Shown here in pieces: positions 33,612-43,629 of a DNA stretch of 64,000 bases. The notes beneath the pieces were generated by a model, which did not search any database, was not told where the DNA came from, and saw nothing but the letters and a program-made list of their open reading frames with translations. Position numbers and translations under genes: made by a program. Numbering within the stretch: position 1 is the first letter of the stretch; each line of letters begins with the position of its first letter. Source of the DNA: Methylobacillus glycogenes JCM 2850 (GTDB lineage: Bacteria > Pseudomonadota > Gammaproteobacteria > Burkholderiales > Methylophilaceae); the NCBI RefSeq assembly GCF_000617925.1, contig NZ_BAMT01000001.1, forward strand, positions 682,001-746,000, given 5' to 3'.

Positions 33612-35285
33612 ATGAATAACGACACTTTACATACGACGCATAGCCACAAGATGCAGCCAAGACAGCGACTGTTTGATCTGCTGAGCCTGGAACGCAAAGA
33701 TATCCTGCTCATTATCATTCTGATGGGGGGAGTGGGGTTCATTAACCTCGCTATCCCTATCTCGGTACAGGCGTTGATCAATACCGTCACTATGGGCAGC
33801 TTGCTGAAGCCACTGCTCATCATTTCCTTTATGTTGTTTGTGTTTTTGCTGTTTGCTGGCTTGTTTTACGTGCTGGAGATTTTTATCGTCGAGCTGATTC
33901 AGCGGCGCATTTTCTGCCGCATTGCCACCGACGCCGCGGACAAGACCCAGGGCGCGAAATATGATGCAGCTGATGTGGATGATCTGCAGGAATTAGTTAA
34001 TCGCTTCTTTGAAGTAACCTCAGTGCAGAAGTCTGTGGCCACCTTGTTGACCATAGGCGTGGCCACCATATTGCAAGCGCTGGTAGGCAGCCTGATTCTG
34101 ATTTTCTATAGCCTGTATTTTGCCGTGGTAGTGGCACTGGTAATGCTGATCATTGTGGTGATTGTCTATGTCATAGGCCGTAAAGCGCCTTTGACGGCGA
34201 TTGCCGAATCGCATGCCAAGTTTGAGCTGGCCGCCTGGCTGGAAACCATCGCGCGTAATCTCAATACTTTCAAATTTTCCTCAGGCGTTAGTCTGGCACA
34301 GGAGCGTACCCATCAACTGGCAGGGGAGTACCTGAAAAAACGCAGTGCGCATTTTCGGGTGCTGATCAAGCAATATCTGGGTGGGGTCATCATCTATGCC
34401 TTGGGCGGCACAGCCATGCTGGCGCTGGGGGGGACCTTGGTCATCAAGGGGCAGATCAACCTTGGGCAGTTTGTCGCGGCAGAGCTGATAATTTTTGCTG
34501 TGCTGGCTTCTTTCCTGCGCTTTATTGGCCAGCTTGAATATTATTACGACCTGCTCGCCAGTCTGGACAAGATAGGCTATATCCAGGATTTACCTCAGGA
34601 AAAAGCCCCATTGCGACAAATCAATATTGAGCGGCCCATCAAGTTAAGCGCCGTCAATCTTGGCTATGATTACTTGCGCCATACCGCCTCCCAATCTGGC
34701 ATCAGCTTTACCTTGCCGCCTGGTCAAAGCCTGGCGGTGCTGGGGGTTGCAGGCAGTGGCAAGTCTTCATTGGCGGCCTTGCTCACCGGGCTGCGCCAGC
34801 CCGAGCATGGTCATGTGGCATTCAATGACATGACGCTTGAGCAGTTCAACCTCAATCAGTTGCGACAACACATAGGTTGCGTAGGCAAGCTCGAAGTCAT
34901 AGATGGCAGCATTATCGAGAATGTACTGATAGGGCGTGAGGACCTGCCCTTGTCTGAGGTTACGCAGCTGCTAAGCAAGCTTGGGTTGATGAATAGCATC
35001 AACCAGTTTAAGGATGGTCTCAATACCTCACTTGCAGTTAATGGCTCTCCACTTTCCACCACGCAAATCAATCTCTTGATGCTGGCTCGAGGCATCATAG
35101 GCCAGCCTGGGCTGTTGATCGTGGATGGCTTGCTGGATTATCTGGATGAGGCAGACCTAAACCGCGCCTTGCCCCTGCTGCTGGGCCTGAGCGAGTGCAG
35201 CGTGATTATCATGACGCGTCATGCTGCCATTGCTCAGCGCTGCCAACAAATATTGACGCTGGAGTTGCTTGATCATGGTCATTGA
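33612..35285 (+). CDS. type I secretion-like ABC transporter with degenerate ATPase motifs
   Basis: About 557 residues: a six-helix exporter domain (residues 30-310) and an ATPase domain. There is no C39-like peptidase domain. Walker A GVAGSGKSS is intact and the H-loop His is kept (TRHAAIA). However, the Q-loop Gln is replaced (IGCVGKLEV), the signature reads LSTTQ instead of LSGGQ, and Walker B LLIVDGLLD has Gly where the catalytic Glu should be. The protein may bind but hardly hydrolyse ATP, or use a partner ATPase. The operon partners are HlyD- and TolC-like genes with overlapping ends. A GTG at 33600 is an alternative start. The substrate is not visible nearby. Confidence 0.82.
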   Translation: MNNDTLHTTHSHKMQPRQRLFDLLSLERKDILLIIILMGGVGFINLAIPISVQALINTVTMGSLLKPLLIISFMLFVFLLFAGLFYVLEIFIVELIQRRIFCRIATDAADKTQGAKYDAADVDDLQELVNRFFEVTSVQKSVATLLTIGVATILQALVGSLILIFYSLYFAVVVALVMLIIVVIVYVIGRKAPLTAIAESHAKFELAAWLETIARNLNTFKFSSGVSLAQERTHQLAGEYLKKRSAHFRVLIKQYLGGVIIYALGGTAMLALGGTLVIKGQINLGQFVAAELIIFAVLASFLRFIGQLEYYYDLLASLDKIGYIQDLPQEKAPLRQINIERPIKLSAVNLGYDYLRHTASQSGISFTLPPGQSLAVLGVAGSGKSSLAALLTGLRQPEHGHVAFNDMTLEQFNLNQLRQHIGCVGKLEVIDGSIIENVLIGREDLPLSEVTQLLSKLGLMNSINQFKDGLNTSLAVNGSPLSTTQINLLMLARGIIGQPGLLIVDGLLDYLDEADLNRALPLLLGLSECSVIIMTRHAAIAQRCQQILTLELLDHGH

Positions 35286-36561
35286 TAATCAACAGTTCCT
35301 GCATTACACCGCAACGCCGAGAGTGGTGAAGCGCATCCTGCTCTGGATTGTATTGTTATGCTTTATTGCGCCTACTTTGATGCTGTTTTTGCCCTGGCAA
35401 CAAAATGTGCAAGCCATGGGGGCGGTGACTGCGTTTGCGCCACTAGAGCGACGTCAGAGTGTGGATGCGCCAGTGGGTGGCGTGATCAAGCAATGGTTTG
35501 TGCGCGAGGGTGCGCGCGTCAAGGAGGGTGACCCCTTGCTGGAAATCCGCGATGTGGATCCCAGCTTTAAAGATAGATTGATCGCGCAACAGCAAACCAG
35601 TGCCGCCAAGCTCAAAGCCAAGCAGGATGAGCTACAAGCCTATCAGGTGCAGTTGCAAAACCTGTTGACCGTACGCCAGGCCAAGGTGGCCGCGGCTGAT
35701 TACAACCTGGTTGTGGCCAGGCAAAAAGTGGTGACCGCTACTGAAAATGTGGAGTCTGCCCAGGCGACCAGCGATGCGGCTGATTTTCAGGTATCACGTA
35801 TGCAGCGCCTGGTAGAGGAAGGCCTGGTTTCCAGGCGCGAGGTTGAGCTGGCTGCGCGAGATGCCGCTGTGGCATTAAGAGCATTGAATAGTGCCAAAGC
35901 CAGCCTGGCTTCAGTCCGTGCCGAAGAAAAAAGCGCAGATGCCAACCTGGTACAGGTCAAGGCTGAAACCGATGCCAGCATTGATGCCAGCCGTGCCTTG
36001 ATCAGCAAGATAGGCTCGGAAGTGGCCGATAGCCAAAATGAGCTGAGCAATCTGGAAATCAACCTTTCCCGGCAACAATCGCAATTGCTCAAGGCACCGC
36101 GCGCGGGCACGGTGTTCAGGGTGCCAGTCAACTCGCAATCTCAAATTATCAGCCAGGGGCAGCCGCTGCTGGTGATTATTCCAGATACCGAACAGCAGGC
36201 GGTGGAACTGAACGTTAGTGGGTTGGATGCCGCCTTGATTGTGCCTGGTAGCCGGGTGCGTCTGGAGTTTGATGGTTGGCCAGCGTTGCAGGTTTCTGGC
36301 TGGCCCAATGTTGCCATTGGTACATTTGCTGGCAAAGTGGCTTTTGTCGATAACAGTGATGATGGTACCGGGCGTTTCCGTGTCATGGTAGTGCCAGATG
36401 AAAGCGTGCAGAAATGGCCTTCAGAGCGCTTCTTGCGCCAGGGCAGTTCTTCGCGCGGCTGGATACTGCTGGAAGAGGTTTCCATAGGCTATGAAATCTG
36501 GCGTATCTTGAACGGCTTCCCGCCACGTGTACCTAAGCTGACCACGCCGGGCACTACATGA
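35275..36561 (+). CDS. HlyD-family membrane fusion protein
   Basis: Periplasmic adaptor joining the inner-membrane ABC exporter to the outer-membrane channel. One membrane helix lies near residues 20-40 (RILLWIVLLCFIAPTLMLFLPW). Then come a biotinyl-lipoyl half (DAPVGGVIKQWFVREGARVKEGDPLLEI), a long coiled-coil hairpin (about 105-260), the second lipoyl half (LKAPRAGTVFRVPVNSQSQ) and a C-terminal beta domain. About 428 residues. The start at 35275 overlaps the ABC gene by 11 bases and its end overlaps the TolC gene as ATGA, so the three are one operon. Confidence 0.9.
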   Translation: MVIDNQQFLHYTATPRVVKRILLWIVLLCFIAPTLMLFLPWQQNVQAMGAVTAFAPLERRQSVDAPVGGVIKQWFVREGARVKEGDPLLEIRDVDPSFKDRLIAQQQTSAAKLKAKQDELQAYQVQLQNLLTVRQAKVAAADYNLVVARQKVVTATENVESAQATSDAADFQVSRMQRLVEEGLVSRREVELAARDAAVALRALNSAKASLASVRAEEKSADANLVQVKAETDASIDASRALISKIGSEVADSQNELSNLEINLSRQQSQLLKAPRAGTVFRVPVNSQSQIISQGQPLLVIIPDTEQQAVELNVSGLDAALIVPGSRVRLEFDGWPALQVSGWPNVAIGTFAGKVAFVDNSDDGTGRFRVMVVPDESVQKWPSERFLRQGSSSRGWILLEEVSIGYEIWRILNGFPPRVPKLTTPGTT

Positions 36562-38318
36562 AACGCTTGATCCCTTGCACTATGCTGATTGCAGGCCTGA
36601 GCCTGACCACAGCCTGGCCGCTGCAGGCGGCAGACATTACCGCGACTGGCGCGACTACGGACCAGCTCATTGCCTTGCCTGAGCGCATAGACCTTGATGC
36701 CATGAGCGTGGGCAAAGAGAGTTTGGAGCAAAGTACCCGCAATGCCCAACAACAGTACAAATTGTCTGCGCCGCAAAAGCTCAATATCAAGCTGGATGAT
36801 GTACTGAATGCACAAGCCGCTCCGCAAGCGCAGGTGCCGCAATTAGCGCTTAATGGCGTTGAGCATGGGCTGACCCTCGCTGATGTGCGCGCCAGGGCGC
36901 TGCAAAACAACCTTTCACTCAAGGTGGTGCAGTTTGACCCGCAAATTGCACAAAGTGCCTTAGGGGCAGAGCGTGCCAAGTTCGATAACATCATCTACGC
37001 CAGCCTGAAACGCAGCCGCGAGAACCGCCCGTTGACCAGCGGCGATATTGTGCAGCTGAAAGCTGAAGATGCTGACCTTGATGGGCAGCTGGTCAAACTT
37101 AACAAGGCTGAACAGCAAATTGATTATCTGGATGGTGAGGCCGGTATTGCCATTCCCTTGCGCACTGGCGGTACAGTGCGCGTGAGTACGCCATTTGAGC
37201 GCAAGCTGACGGAAGGCAGTTTGGGTACGGATGAGTATCGCCGTGCCACACGTTTTTCTATCAGCCAACCGCTGCTGCGCAATGCCGGGGTGAAGGTGAA
37301 TGAGGCCAGCATACGCATTGCCGACTTGGATAGGCAGGCTGTGGATGCCAAGACGCGCTTGCAATCCATCCGTATCGTGTCCCTGATAGACAAGGCTTAC
37401 TGGGACTTATATGCCGCCTGGGCTGAGCTGGATGTCAGGCGTCAGCAATATGATCTGGCGGCTCGCAATCTGGAAATGGTACGCCGCAGGGTGGAGGAGG
37501 GCTTGGTTGCCAGTATTGAAGCCAGCCGGGCCGAAATTGGTGTTTCCGACCGCATAGAAGCCTTGATTGTTGCCAAAACCCGCTTGCAGCTGAGTCAGCG
37601 CCAATTGCAGTTTTTGCTCAATGACCCGCAATACACGATGGAAGGTCAGGCCATGATACGGCCACAGTCTGAGCCTATCCTGGTGCATTATGAGTTTGAA
37701 ACTGACAAGCTGATTGCCTCTGCCATACAAGGCAGGCTGGAACTGCTAGAGCTTGAACTCAAGCTGGCTGCGGATATCAATAAGATTGATTACCTGCAAA
37801 ACCAGACCTTGCCGCTGTTTACTCTGGATTACAGCTATGGGGCACTATCGGCAGGCACCACTAGTTTGTCACGTGCCTATGACAGCCCATTTGATAACCG
37901 CTTCAGTGAGTGGTCTGTGGGTTTGCGCTTCGAGCTGCCCATGACTAACGAGGCCAGACTCAATCAATTGCAGCAGGCAGTGCAGCAACGTATGCAACGC
38001 CTGGCAACCAAGGAACTACAGGTGCTCACGGTCAAACGCGAAATTCATGATGGTGTGGATCAGGCAGAGCAGCATTGGCAGCGCATTATCGCTGCCCGTC
38101 AGCAGGTGATGCTGGCCAGCGTCAATTATGACGGTGAGCTTAAGCAGTTCAATGAAGGGCTGCGCAATATGACTGAGGTGTTGGAAATGCTCAGCCGCCT
38201 GGGGGAATCGCAAATCAAGGAAATACGCGCCATGGTGGCTTACCAAGCCGCATTGATTGATATTGCCTACACGACGGGGACATTGCTCGGTTACGGCCAG
38301 GTTGAGCTGGGTTCATGA
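36558..38318 (+). CDS. TolC-family outer-membrane efflux protein
   Basis: Outer-membrane channel of the secretion operon; 586 residues. Signal peptide KRLIPCTMLIAGLSLTTAWPLQA. Roughly the first 110 mature residues are an unusual extension; then two TolC-type repeats with helices such as LEMVRRRVEEGLVASIEASRAE and FNEGLRNMTEVLEML, ending in IDIAYTTGTLLGYGQVEL. Outer-membrane strands are suggested by GTVRVSTPFERKL. This is the third gene of the operon with overlapping starts and stops. The cargo of the system is unknown. Confidence 0.88.
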   Translation: MKRLIPCTMLIAGLSLTTAWPLQAADITATGATTDQLIALPERIDLDAMSVGKESLEQSTRNAQQQYKLSAPQKLNIKLDDVLNAQAAPQAQVPQLALNGVEHGLTLADVRARALQNNLSLKVVQFDPQIAQSALGAERAKFDNIIYASLKRSRENRPLTSGDIVQLKAEDADLDGQLVKLNKAEQQIDYLDGEAGIAIPLRTGGTVRVSTPFERKLTEGSLGTDEYRRATRFSISQPLLRNAGVKVNEASIRIADLDRQAVDAKTRLQSIRIVSLIDKAYWDLYAAWAELDVRRQQYDLAARNLEMVRRRVEEGLVASIEASRAEIGVSDRIEALIVAKTRLQLSQRQLQFLLNDPQYTMEGQAMIRPQSEPILVHYEFETDKLIASAIQGRLELLELELKLAADINKIDYLQNQTLPLFTLDYSYGALSAGTTSLSRAYDSPFDNRFSEWSVGLRFELPMTNEARLNQLQQAVQQRMQRLATKELQVLTVKREIHDGVDQAEQHWQRIIAARQQVMLASVNYDGELKQFNEGLRNMTEVLEMLSRLGESQIKEIRAMVAYQAALIDIAYTTGTLLGYGQVELGS

Positions 38319-38412
38319 ACTAGCGGCTGTCAGATGTTATTTGGCCCAACCAGTGCATCCAGTTAACTTTTGACGCTTGGCCGCCTGAAAATACCACCCT
38401 GATATTTTGGTT

Positions 38413-38742
38413 TCAGGCTTGTAACTGCGCCCAGGCGATGATTTTCTCCAGCGCGCGTTTATCTATGCCCACATGATTCAACAATAGCGCAGGCTCTTGC
38501 TGCAGTGCCGCTAACACCTCACTCTTGCTGGAAAAACCCGCATTGCGCAAGGCAACACCGTGGGTAGCTTGAAGGCCATCTGTCCAAACCGCAGGCCGCT
38601 GCTGCAGGCTTTCGTTATAAATCGCCAGATGCCTGACAAATGAGGCGCTGAGATTCATTTGCCTGCCCACTTCCATCCAAGAAAGCCCCGCCTGTCTTAA
38701 ATCAAAAGCCTGCTGGCTAAGCACTTTAGTCATCTTGCTCAT
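38413..38742 (-). CDS. small helix-turn-helix protein paired with SAVED-like gene
   Basis: 109 residues, not recognised as a named family. Residues 10-40 form a helix-turn-helix (DLRQAGLSWMEVGRQMNLSASFVRHL). The C-terminal half (LRNAGFSSKSEVLAALQ, then LLLNHVGIDKRALEKIIAW) resembles a helix-hairpin-helix pair such as in the RNA polymerase alpha C-terminal domain. It begins 6 bases after the stop of the SAVED-like gene on the same strand, so the two are co-transcribed. A regulator or DNA-binding partner of that protein is the simplest guess. Confidence 0.6.
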   Translation of the reverse strand: MSKMTKVLSQQAFDLRQAGLSWMEVGRQMNLSASFVRHLAIYNESLQQRPAVWTDGLQATHGVALRNAGFSSKSEVLAALQQEPALLLNHVGIDKRALEKIIAWAQLQA

Positions 38743-38748
38743 AAGACA

Positions 38749-39844
38749 TCAACAGCTCAGACCGCAAGCCTTGGGCGTGAACTGGCCCCCTATTGCAGGC
38801 AAGCCAGCCAGATACTTTGCGGGTTGATCTACATGCTCCGCTGCAATTATCTTGGCTGCCTCATGGGCGCTGGCAGGTATGCGTATACCCCAAGGCTCGG
38901 ATAAACCCTTGCCTTGGGAGTAAACGATGATTGCAGGCTGTTGCAGGCGTCGATATTGTCGCCCCAGATTAAACAACAGGCTATGGGGCCATATAGTGTA
39001 AATGTACGGTGGCTACCCCATGATCTGCCAATGCATGCAGTACAGCAGCAAACTGATTAGCCAGACAGATCTGCTTGGATGCCGACAAGCTGGCCTGTGT
39101 TGATCCGGCCAGCATCATGGACACTACGATGTTGCCGTTGGGGTATTGGGATAAAGACCAGGCAGGTTCATCATTGATGGATGTGCCACTGCCAGCCCCA
39201 TCACAATGCAGTATGATGGTGACTTCCCGCATGCCTGGTTTTAACTGTTCCAATCCGTGCGTTTCAAATCTTGCACCATCATCGAGTGCATCCAGTAACT
39301 GCCATGAACCATGACTCGCTGTCTTATCCATGATGGCATCTATGCGGGTGTTACCTAAATAGAAACCCATAAGGAAAGCGATAGGCAAGGGCGCCTGCCC
39401 AGCGTAGATGACTTTTACGCCTGCGGAGGACTGATAATGCAGTGCTTCATTGATTTTTTGCTCAACACTCATCAAGTGTTTGAGGGATCGCGTGGGATGA
39501 GGTAATTCATAGCTAACGCGCTGACCGCGTATGTGGGCAGGCACTGCCGTGATTAGCCCTTTAGTATCGCCAACCCCTATCACCAGCACCTGCTGTTCAA
39601 TATCTTCTTCGAAGTCCTTACGTATCTGCCGCAAGCTGGATTGTGCCAGAAGGAGCAAAACCGCTAATACCAAGCTGGCAAAAACCCAGGCGATTGCACT
39701 TTGCATGCCGAGGATGATCCATCCTGCCAACAATGCAGTAATTAATAACAAGGCCAGGCGCACCATCCAGCTATCGGCCTGGCTGCAAAACACCAAGTCA
39801 TGCAGCACTCGGCCCAGGGCATATTTGATATAGAGAATATTCAT
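38749..39844 (-). pseudogene. membrane protein with SAVED-like sensor domain, frame broken once
   Basis: About 365 residues when joined. Two membrane helices lie near residues 27-65 (VRLALLLITALLAGWIILG, IAWVFASLVLAVLLLL). The rest resembles a SAVED domain, the cyclic-oligonucleotide sensor of CBASS and some CRISPR effectors: VKVIYAGQAPLPIAFLMGFYLG in the first half, and ADHGVATVHLHYMAP then SLLFNLGRQYRRLQQPAIIVYSQ in the second. The frame changes at about 38984, within GGCCCCATAG of the coding strand; two missing bases give APHSLLF, one surplus base gives AHSLLF. No CD-NTase gene is in the window. The SAVED assignment is from pattern memory, not a search. Confidence 0.6.
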
Positions 39845-39943
39845 TTTTTACAACACTGATTTGAATACGCCAACCAGCAGTATCAAGCTGAGGGGCGGGT
39901 GATCAACAGCCGCCAACCATGGCGGCAAGAGCTATCTAGCGCA

Positions 39944-40345
39944 TCAGTGTTGCGGGGGAGCTCGTAGCAGCGAGCTGAAATAACGGGGAGTGGGGATGTA
40001 ATGCACCTGGCGTTGCAGCCAGGGAGAAATATGGAGAGTTAATCCATAGCTCACCGCCAGCAGAACAAACAGAGCTAGTATGGGTATCAGCAGCAGGGCA
40101 TCTCTGGATTGACGCGCAAGGCCAACTTCCATGGCATGCGTACTGTCGGGTAGCAGGGAGTGACCAGCATAAGTTTCTAGGGATTGTGCGTTGACTTCAT
40201 GCAAATGGATGCCAGTTTGGGCATTTATGTTGGCAGGATCTGCCGCGTGCGCATGCAAAAGCGGCACTATGCCCTGCAGGCATGCAACGATGAGTGTGAT
40301 CAACAAAGAAAGCTGACGGAACTGGCGAAATAGCATCAACAGCAC
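39944..40345 (-). CDS. hypothetical His-rich membrane protein downstream of czcA
   Basis: 133 residues with a signal or membrane segment at the start (LSLLITLIVACLQGIVPLLHAHA), several His residues (HAHA, IHLHE) and a second membrane helix (ALLLIPILALFVLLAVSYGL). No family recognised. It lies 150 bases downstream of czcA on the same strand. His-rich small envelope proteins are common beside metal-efflux genes, so a role in metal handling is possible but unproven. Confidence 0.5.
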   Translation of the reverse strand: MLLMLFRQFRQLSLLITLIVACLQGIVPLLHAHAADPANINAQTGIHLHEVNAQSLETYAGHSLLPDSTHAMEVGLARQSRDALLLIPILALFVLLAVSYGLTLHISPWLQRQVHYIPTPRYFSSLLRAPPQH

Positions 40346-40457
40346 AATGACGTGTAAGACAGCTTACATTCTTTAACGAATTATCAATAAAGTAAATATT
40401 TAATTTGATGACTTGTCGAATAAATTTGCACAGCTTGCAATACCATTGCGCGCAATC

Positions 40458-40485
40458 TCTGGGGCCAGTGGGTTCTGACCCCAGA
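40458..40485. repeat. hairpin TCTGGGG...CCCCAGA downstream of czcA
   Basis: A 7-bp perfect stem (40458-40464 with 40479-40485) begins 10 bases after the czcA stop. No T run follows in the direction of czcA, so if it ends transcription it does so weakly; it may rather be a 3'-end stabilising structure or a dispersed repeat. Confidence 0.4.
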
Positions 40486-40495
40486 CAGACGATGT

Positions 40496-43400
40496 TCAGC
40501 GCTCTCGGTAAACCAACTGATAAAGCATAGGCAGTACCAGCAAAGTTAGGGCGGTTGAAGACAAAATGCCACCAATGACCACGGTCGCCAGCGGCCTTTG
40601 CACCTCGGCGCCTGTACCCGTGGCAATCGCCATCGGGATAAAACCAAGTGAGGCAACAAGCGCTGTCATCAGCACGGGCCTCAACCTGCTCAAAGCGCCT
40701 TCATGCACGGCATTGCTCAGCGGTTTACCTTGACTGCGCAGTTGCTGGATAAAGCTCAGCATGACCAAGCCATTCAGCACTGCCACGCCCGAAAGCGCGA
40801 TAAAACCAATGCCCGCTGAAATGGAAAACGGGATATCCCTCAGCCATAAGGCGACAATCCCGCCAGTGAGGGCAAATGGAATGCCCGTGAATACCAACAA
40901 GCCATCCTTGAGGTTGTTAAACATCATGAATAGCAGCACAAACACCAGCATCAGTGACAGCGGCACCACTAACTGCAAGCGTTGGCTGGCGGATTGCAGA
41001 TTTTCAAATTGACCGCCTAATCGTGTCCAATATCCTGAAGGGATAGCCACCTGCTGCTTGATAGTCTGCTCCACATCACTAACAAAACTGCCCAGATCTC
41101 TTTCTCGCACATTGGCACTTACCACCACTCGGCGCTTGCCGTTTTCTCGACTGATCTGGTTGGGGCCTTCAATGATAGATAGCTTGGCAATCTCACCAAG
41201 AGGGATATAAGTGACGGGGGCATTCGCAACTGGCAAGGGAATAGGCAGTTGTTTCAGAGCGAAGAGATCTTCACGCAGCTTTTCCGGCAGCCGTACAACA
41301 ATATCAAAGCGGCGATCCCCCTCAAATAGCAAGCCTGCAGTCTGGCCGCCAATCGCGATACCAATGGCATCCTGCACATCTCCAATATTTAGCCCGTAAC
41401 GCGCAGCCTTGTCGCGCTCAATTTCAATATTGAGCATAGGCAGCCCTGTGGTTTGTTCCACCTTAACCTCGGAAGCTCCGGGTATGGATTGCAAGGCATC
41501 GGCAATCTTATTGCCAGTGTGGTTAAGCACGGCCATATCATCACCAAATACTTTAACGGCGACATCACTACGCACGCCTGAAAGCAACTCATTGAATCTT
41601 AGCTGGATAGGCTGGGAAAACTCATAGTTATTGCCTGCAAGCTTGGCGGTGGCTTGTTGTATTTCGGCCAGCAACACAGCTCTGGACTTCTTGCTGTCTG
41701 GCCATTGCGCCCTGGGTTTGAGCATGATGTAACCGTCAGAGATGTTGGGAGGCATGGGGTCTGAAGCAATTTCGGCCGTGCCAGTTCTGGCAAATACGCG
41801 TTCTATCTCGGGGAACTGGGCCATCAGGCTGTGCTCAATTTCTTGTTGCATGGCTACAGATTGCGTCAGGCTGGTGCTGGGTATGCGTAGCGCCTGAATG
41901 GCAAAATCCCCCTCATTCAGGCTAGGGATAAACTCGCTGCCCATTCTGCTGGCCATCACGCCTGTGACAATCAACATCGCCGCCACGAACACAGCAACCA
42001 CCATGTGATTGGCCATGACCCAGTTCAAAATGCTTGCATAGCGCTGTTTGGCTAGCCTGACCAGTGTGCTTTCTTGCTCGGCTAGCGGCCCATTGACAAA
42101 AATGGCGATGGCCGCCGGAATGAATGTCAGTGTCAGTATCATGGCGCCGATTAAGGCAATCACCACCGTATAGGCCATGGGGTGGAACATTTTGCCTTCC
42201 ACTCCGGTGAGCGCAAAGATCGGCAGATAGACCAGCATGATGATGAGCTGACCAAAGATCAGCGGGCGTCTGACCTCCTTGGCTGCGCTGAACACCTCAG
42301 CCAACCTTTCTTCGCGCGTCAGCAAGCGGCCCTGTAGTTGCTGGGCATGCGCCAGGCGGCGGATACAGTTTTCGACAATCACTACCGCACCATCAATGAT
42401 AATGCCAAAATCCAGCGCGCCCAGACTCATCAAATTGGCGCTGACCTTGTTGCTGACCATGCCACTGAAGGTGAACAGCATGGCCAGTGGAATGACCATG
42501 GCGGTGATCAAGGCCGCCCTGAAATTGCCAAGAAACAGGAATAACACGGCAATCACCAATGCTGCGCCTTCAAGCAGATTGTTTTTCACGGTATTGATGG
42601 CCTTGTCTACCAGCACCGTTCTGTCGTACACAGGTATAGCCACTACGCCTTGGGGCAGGGTTGTATTAATTTCCTTGAGTCGGCTTGCCGCCGCTGCTGC
42701 CACAGCCCGGCTGTTTTCTCCTAGCAGCATAAACACCGTCCCCAGCACTACTTCACGGCCGTTTTCGGTGGCAGCCCCGGTACGCAACTCTTTGCCTATG
42801 CTGACCTCGCCAATATCCTTGATCTTGATGGGCAACCCGCTGGCATGGGCCACAACCAGCTCTTGGATATCTTCAATCGAGGTGAGCTGGCCAGGGGCGC
42901 GCACCAAATATTGCTCGCCATTTTTTTCTATATATCCCGCACCGACATTTTTGTTATTTCTTGCCAGTGCCGAGGTGACATCCTGCAAGCTCAGACCATA
43001 AGAAGAAAGTCGGGAGGGAATAGGGGAGACCAGGTACTCCTTGCTGTAACCGCCGATAGCATTGATTTCAGTCACGCCAGGAACCGTGCGTAATTGCGGA
43101 CGGATGATCCAGTCCTGGATTTCGCGTAAATCGGCCAAGCTATAAGCTGAGCCATCGGGCTTGTGTGCACCTGGCTCGGCTTCCACCGTCCAGAGCAATA
43201 TTTCTCCCAGCCTGTAGAAATAGGGCCCATCTCCGGGACCACCCCTTGGGGGAGACTTTCCTTTGCGCTTTGCAGGCGCTCATTCACCATCTGTCTGGCA
43301 AAGTAGATATCGGTCCCATCCTCAAACACCACCGTTACCTGTGAGAGGCCATAGCGTGAAAGCGAACGTACTTGCTTAAGCTTGGGCATGCCCGCCATGG

Positions 43401-43614
43401 CGGTTTCTATGGCGAAAGTTGCCCGTTGCTCTGTTTCAAGTGGGGAGTATCCAGGCGCTTTGGTATTGATTTGCACCTGAACATTGGTGATATCAGGCAC
43501 GGCATCAATAGCCAGTTTTTGGTAACTGAACAGACCCAAAGCGGCCATGGCCAGGGTAAGCAGTAGAACCAGCCAGCGCTGGGCTATCGCCAGCTGGAGT
43601 ATGCGCTCTAACAT
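40496..43614 (-). pseudogene. czcA: heavy-metal efflux RND pump CzcA/CusA type, frame broken once
   Basis: Inner-membrane proton-driven pump that exports divalent or monovalent metal ions with CzcB and CzcC. It starts MLERILQLAIAQRWLVLLLTL, with AIDAVPDITNVQVQ, typical of the HME-RND group. The helix-4 motif ALDFGIIIDGAVVIVEN holds the acidic proton-relay residues of this group. The frame breaks near 43210; adding one C gives MGPISTGLGEILLWTVEAEPG. The joined length is about 1040 residues. The DFGxxxDG pattern with Glu-Asn favours Co/Zn/Cd pumps. It is the last gene of czcICBA on this strand. Confidence 0.92.
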
Positions 43615-43629
43615 ATTGATCTCCCCGGT

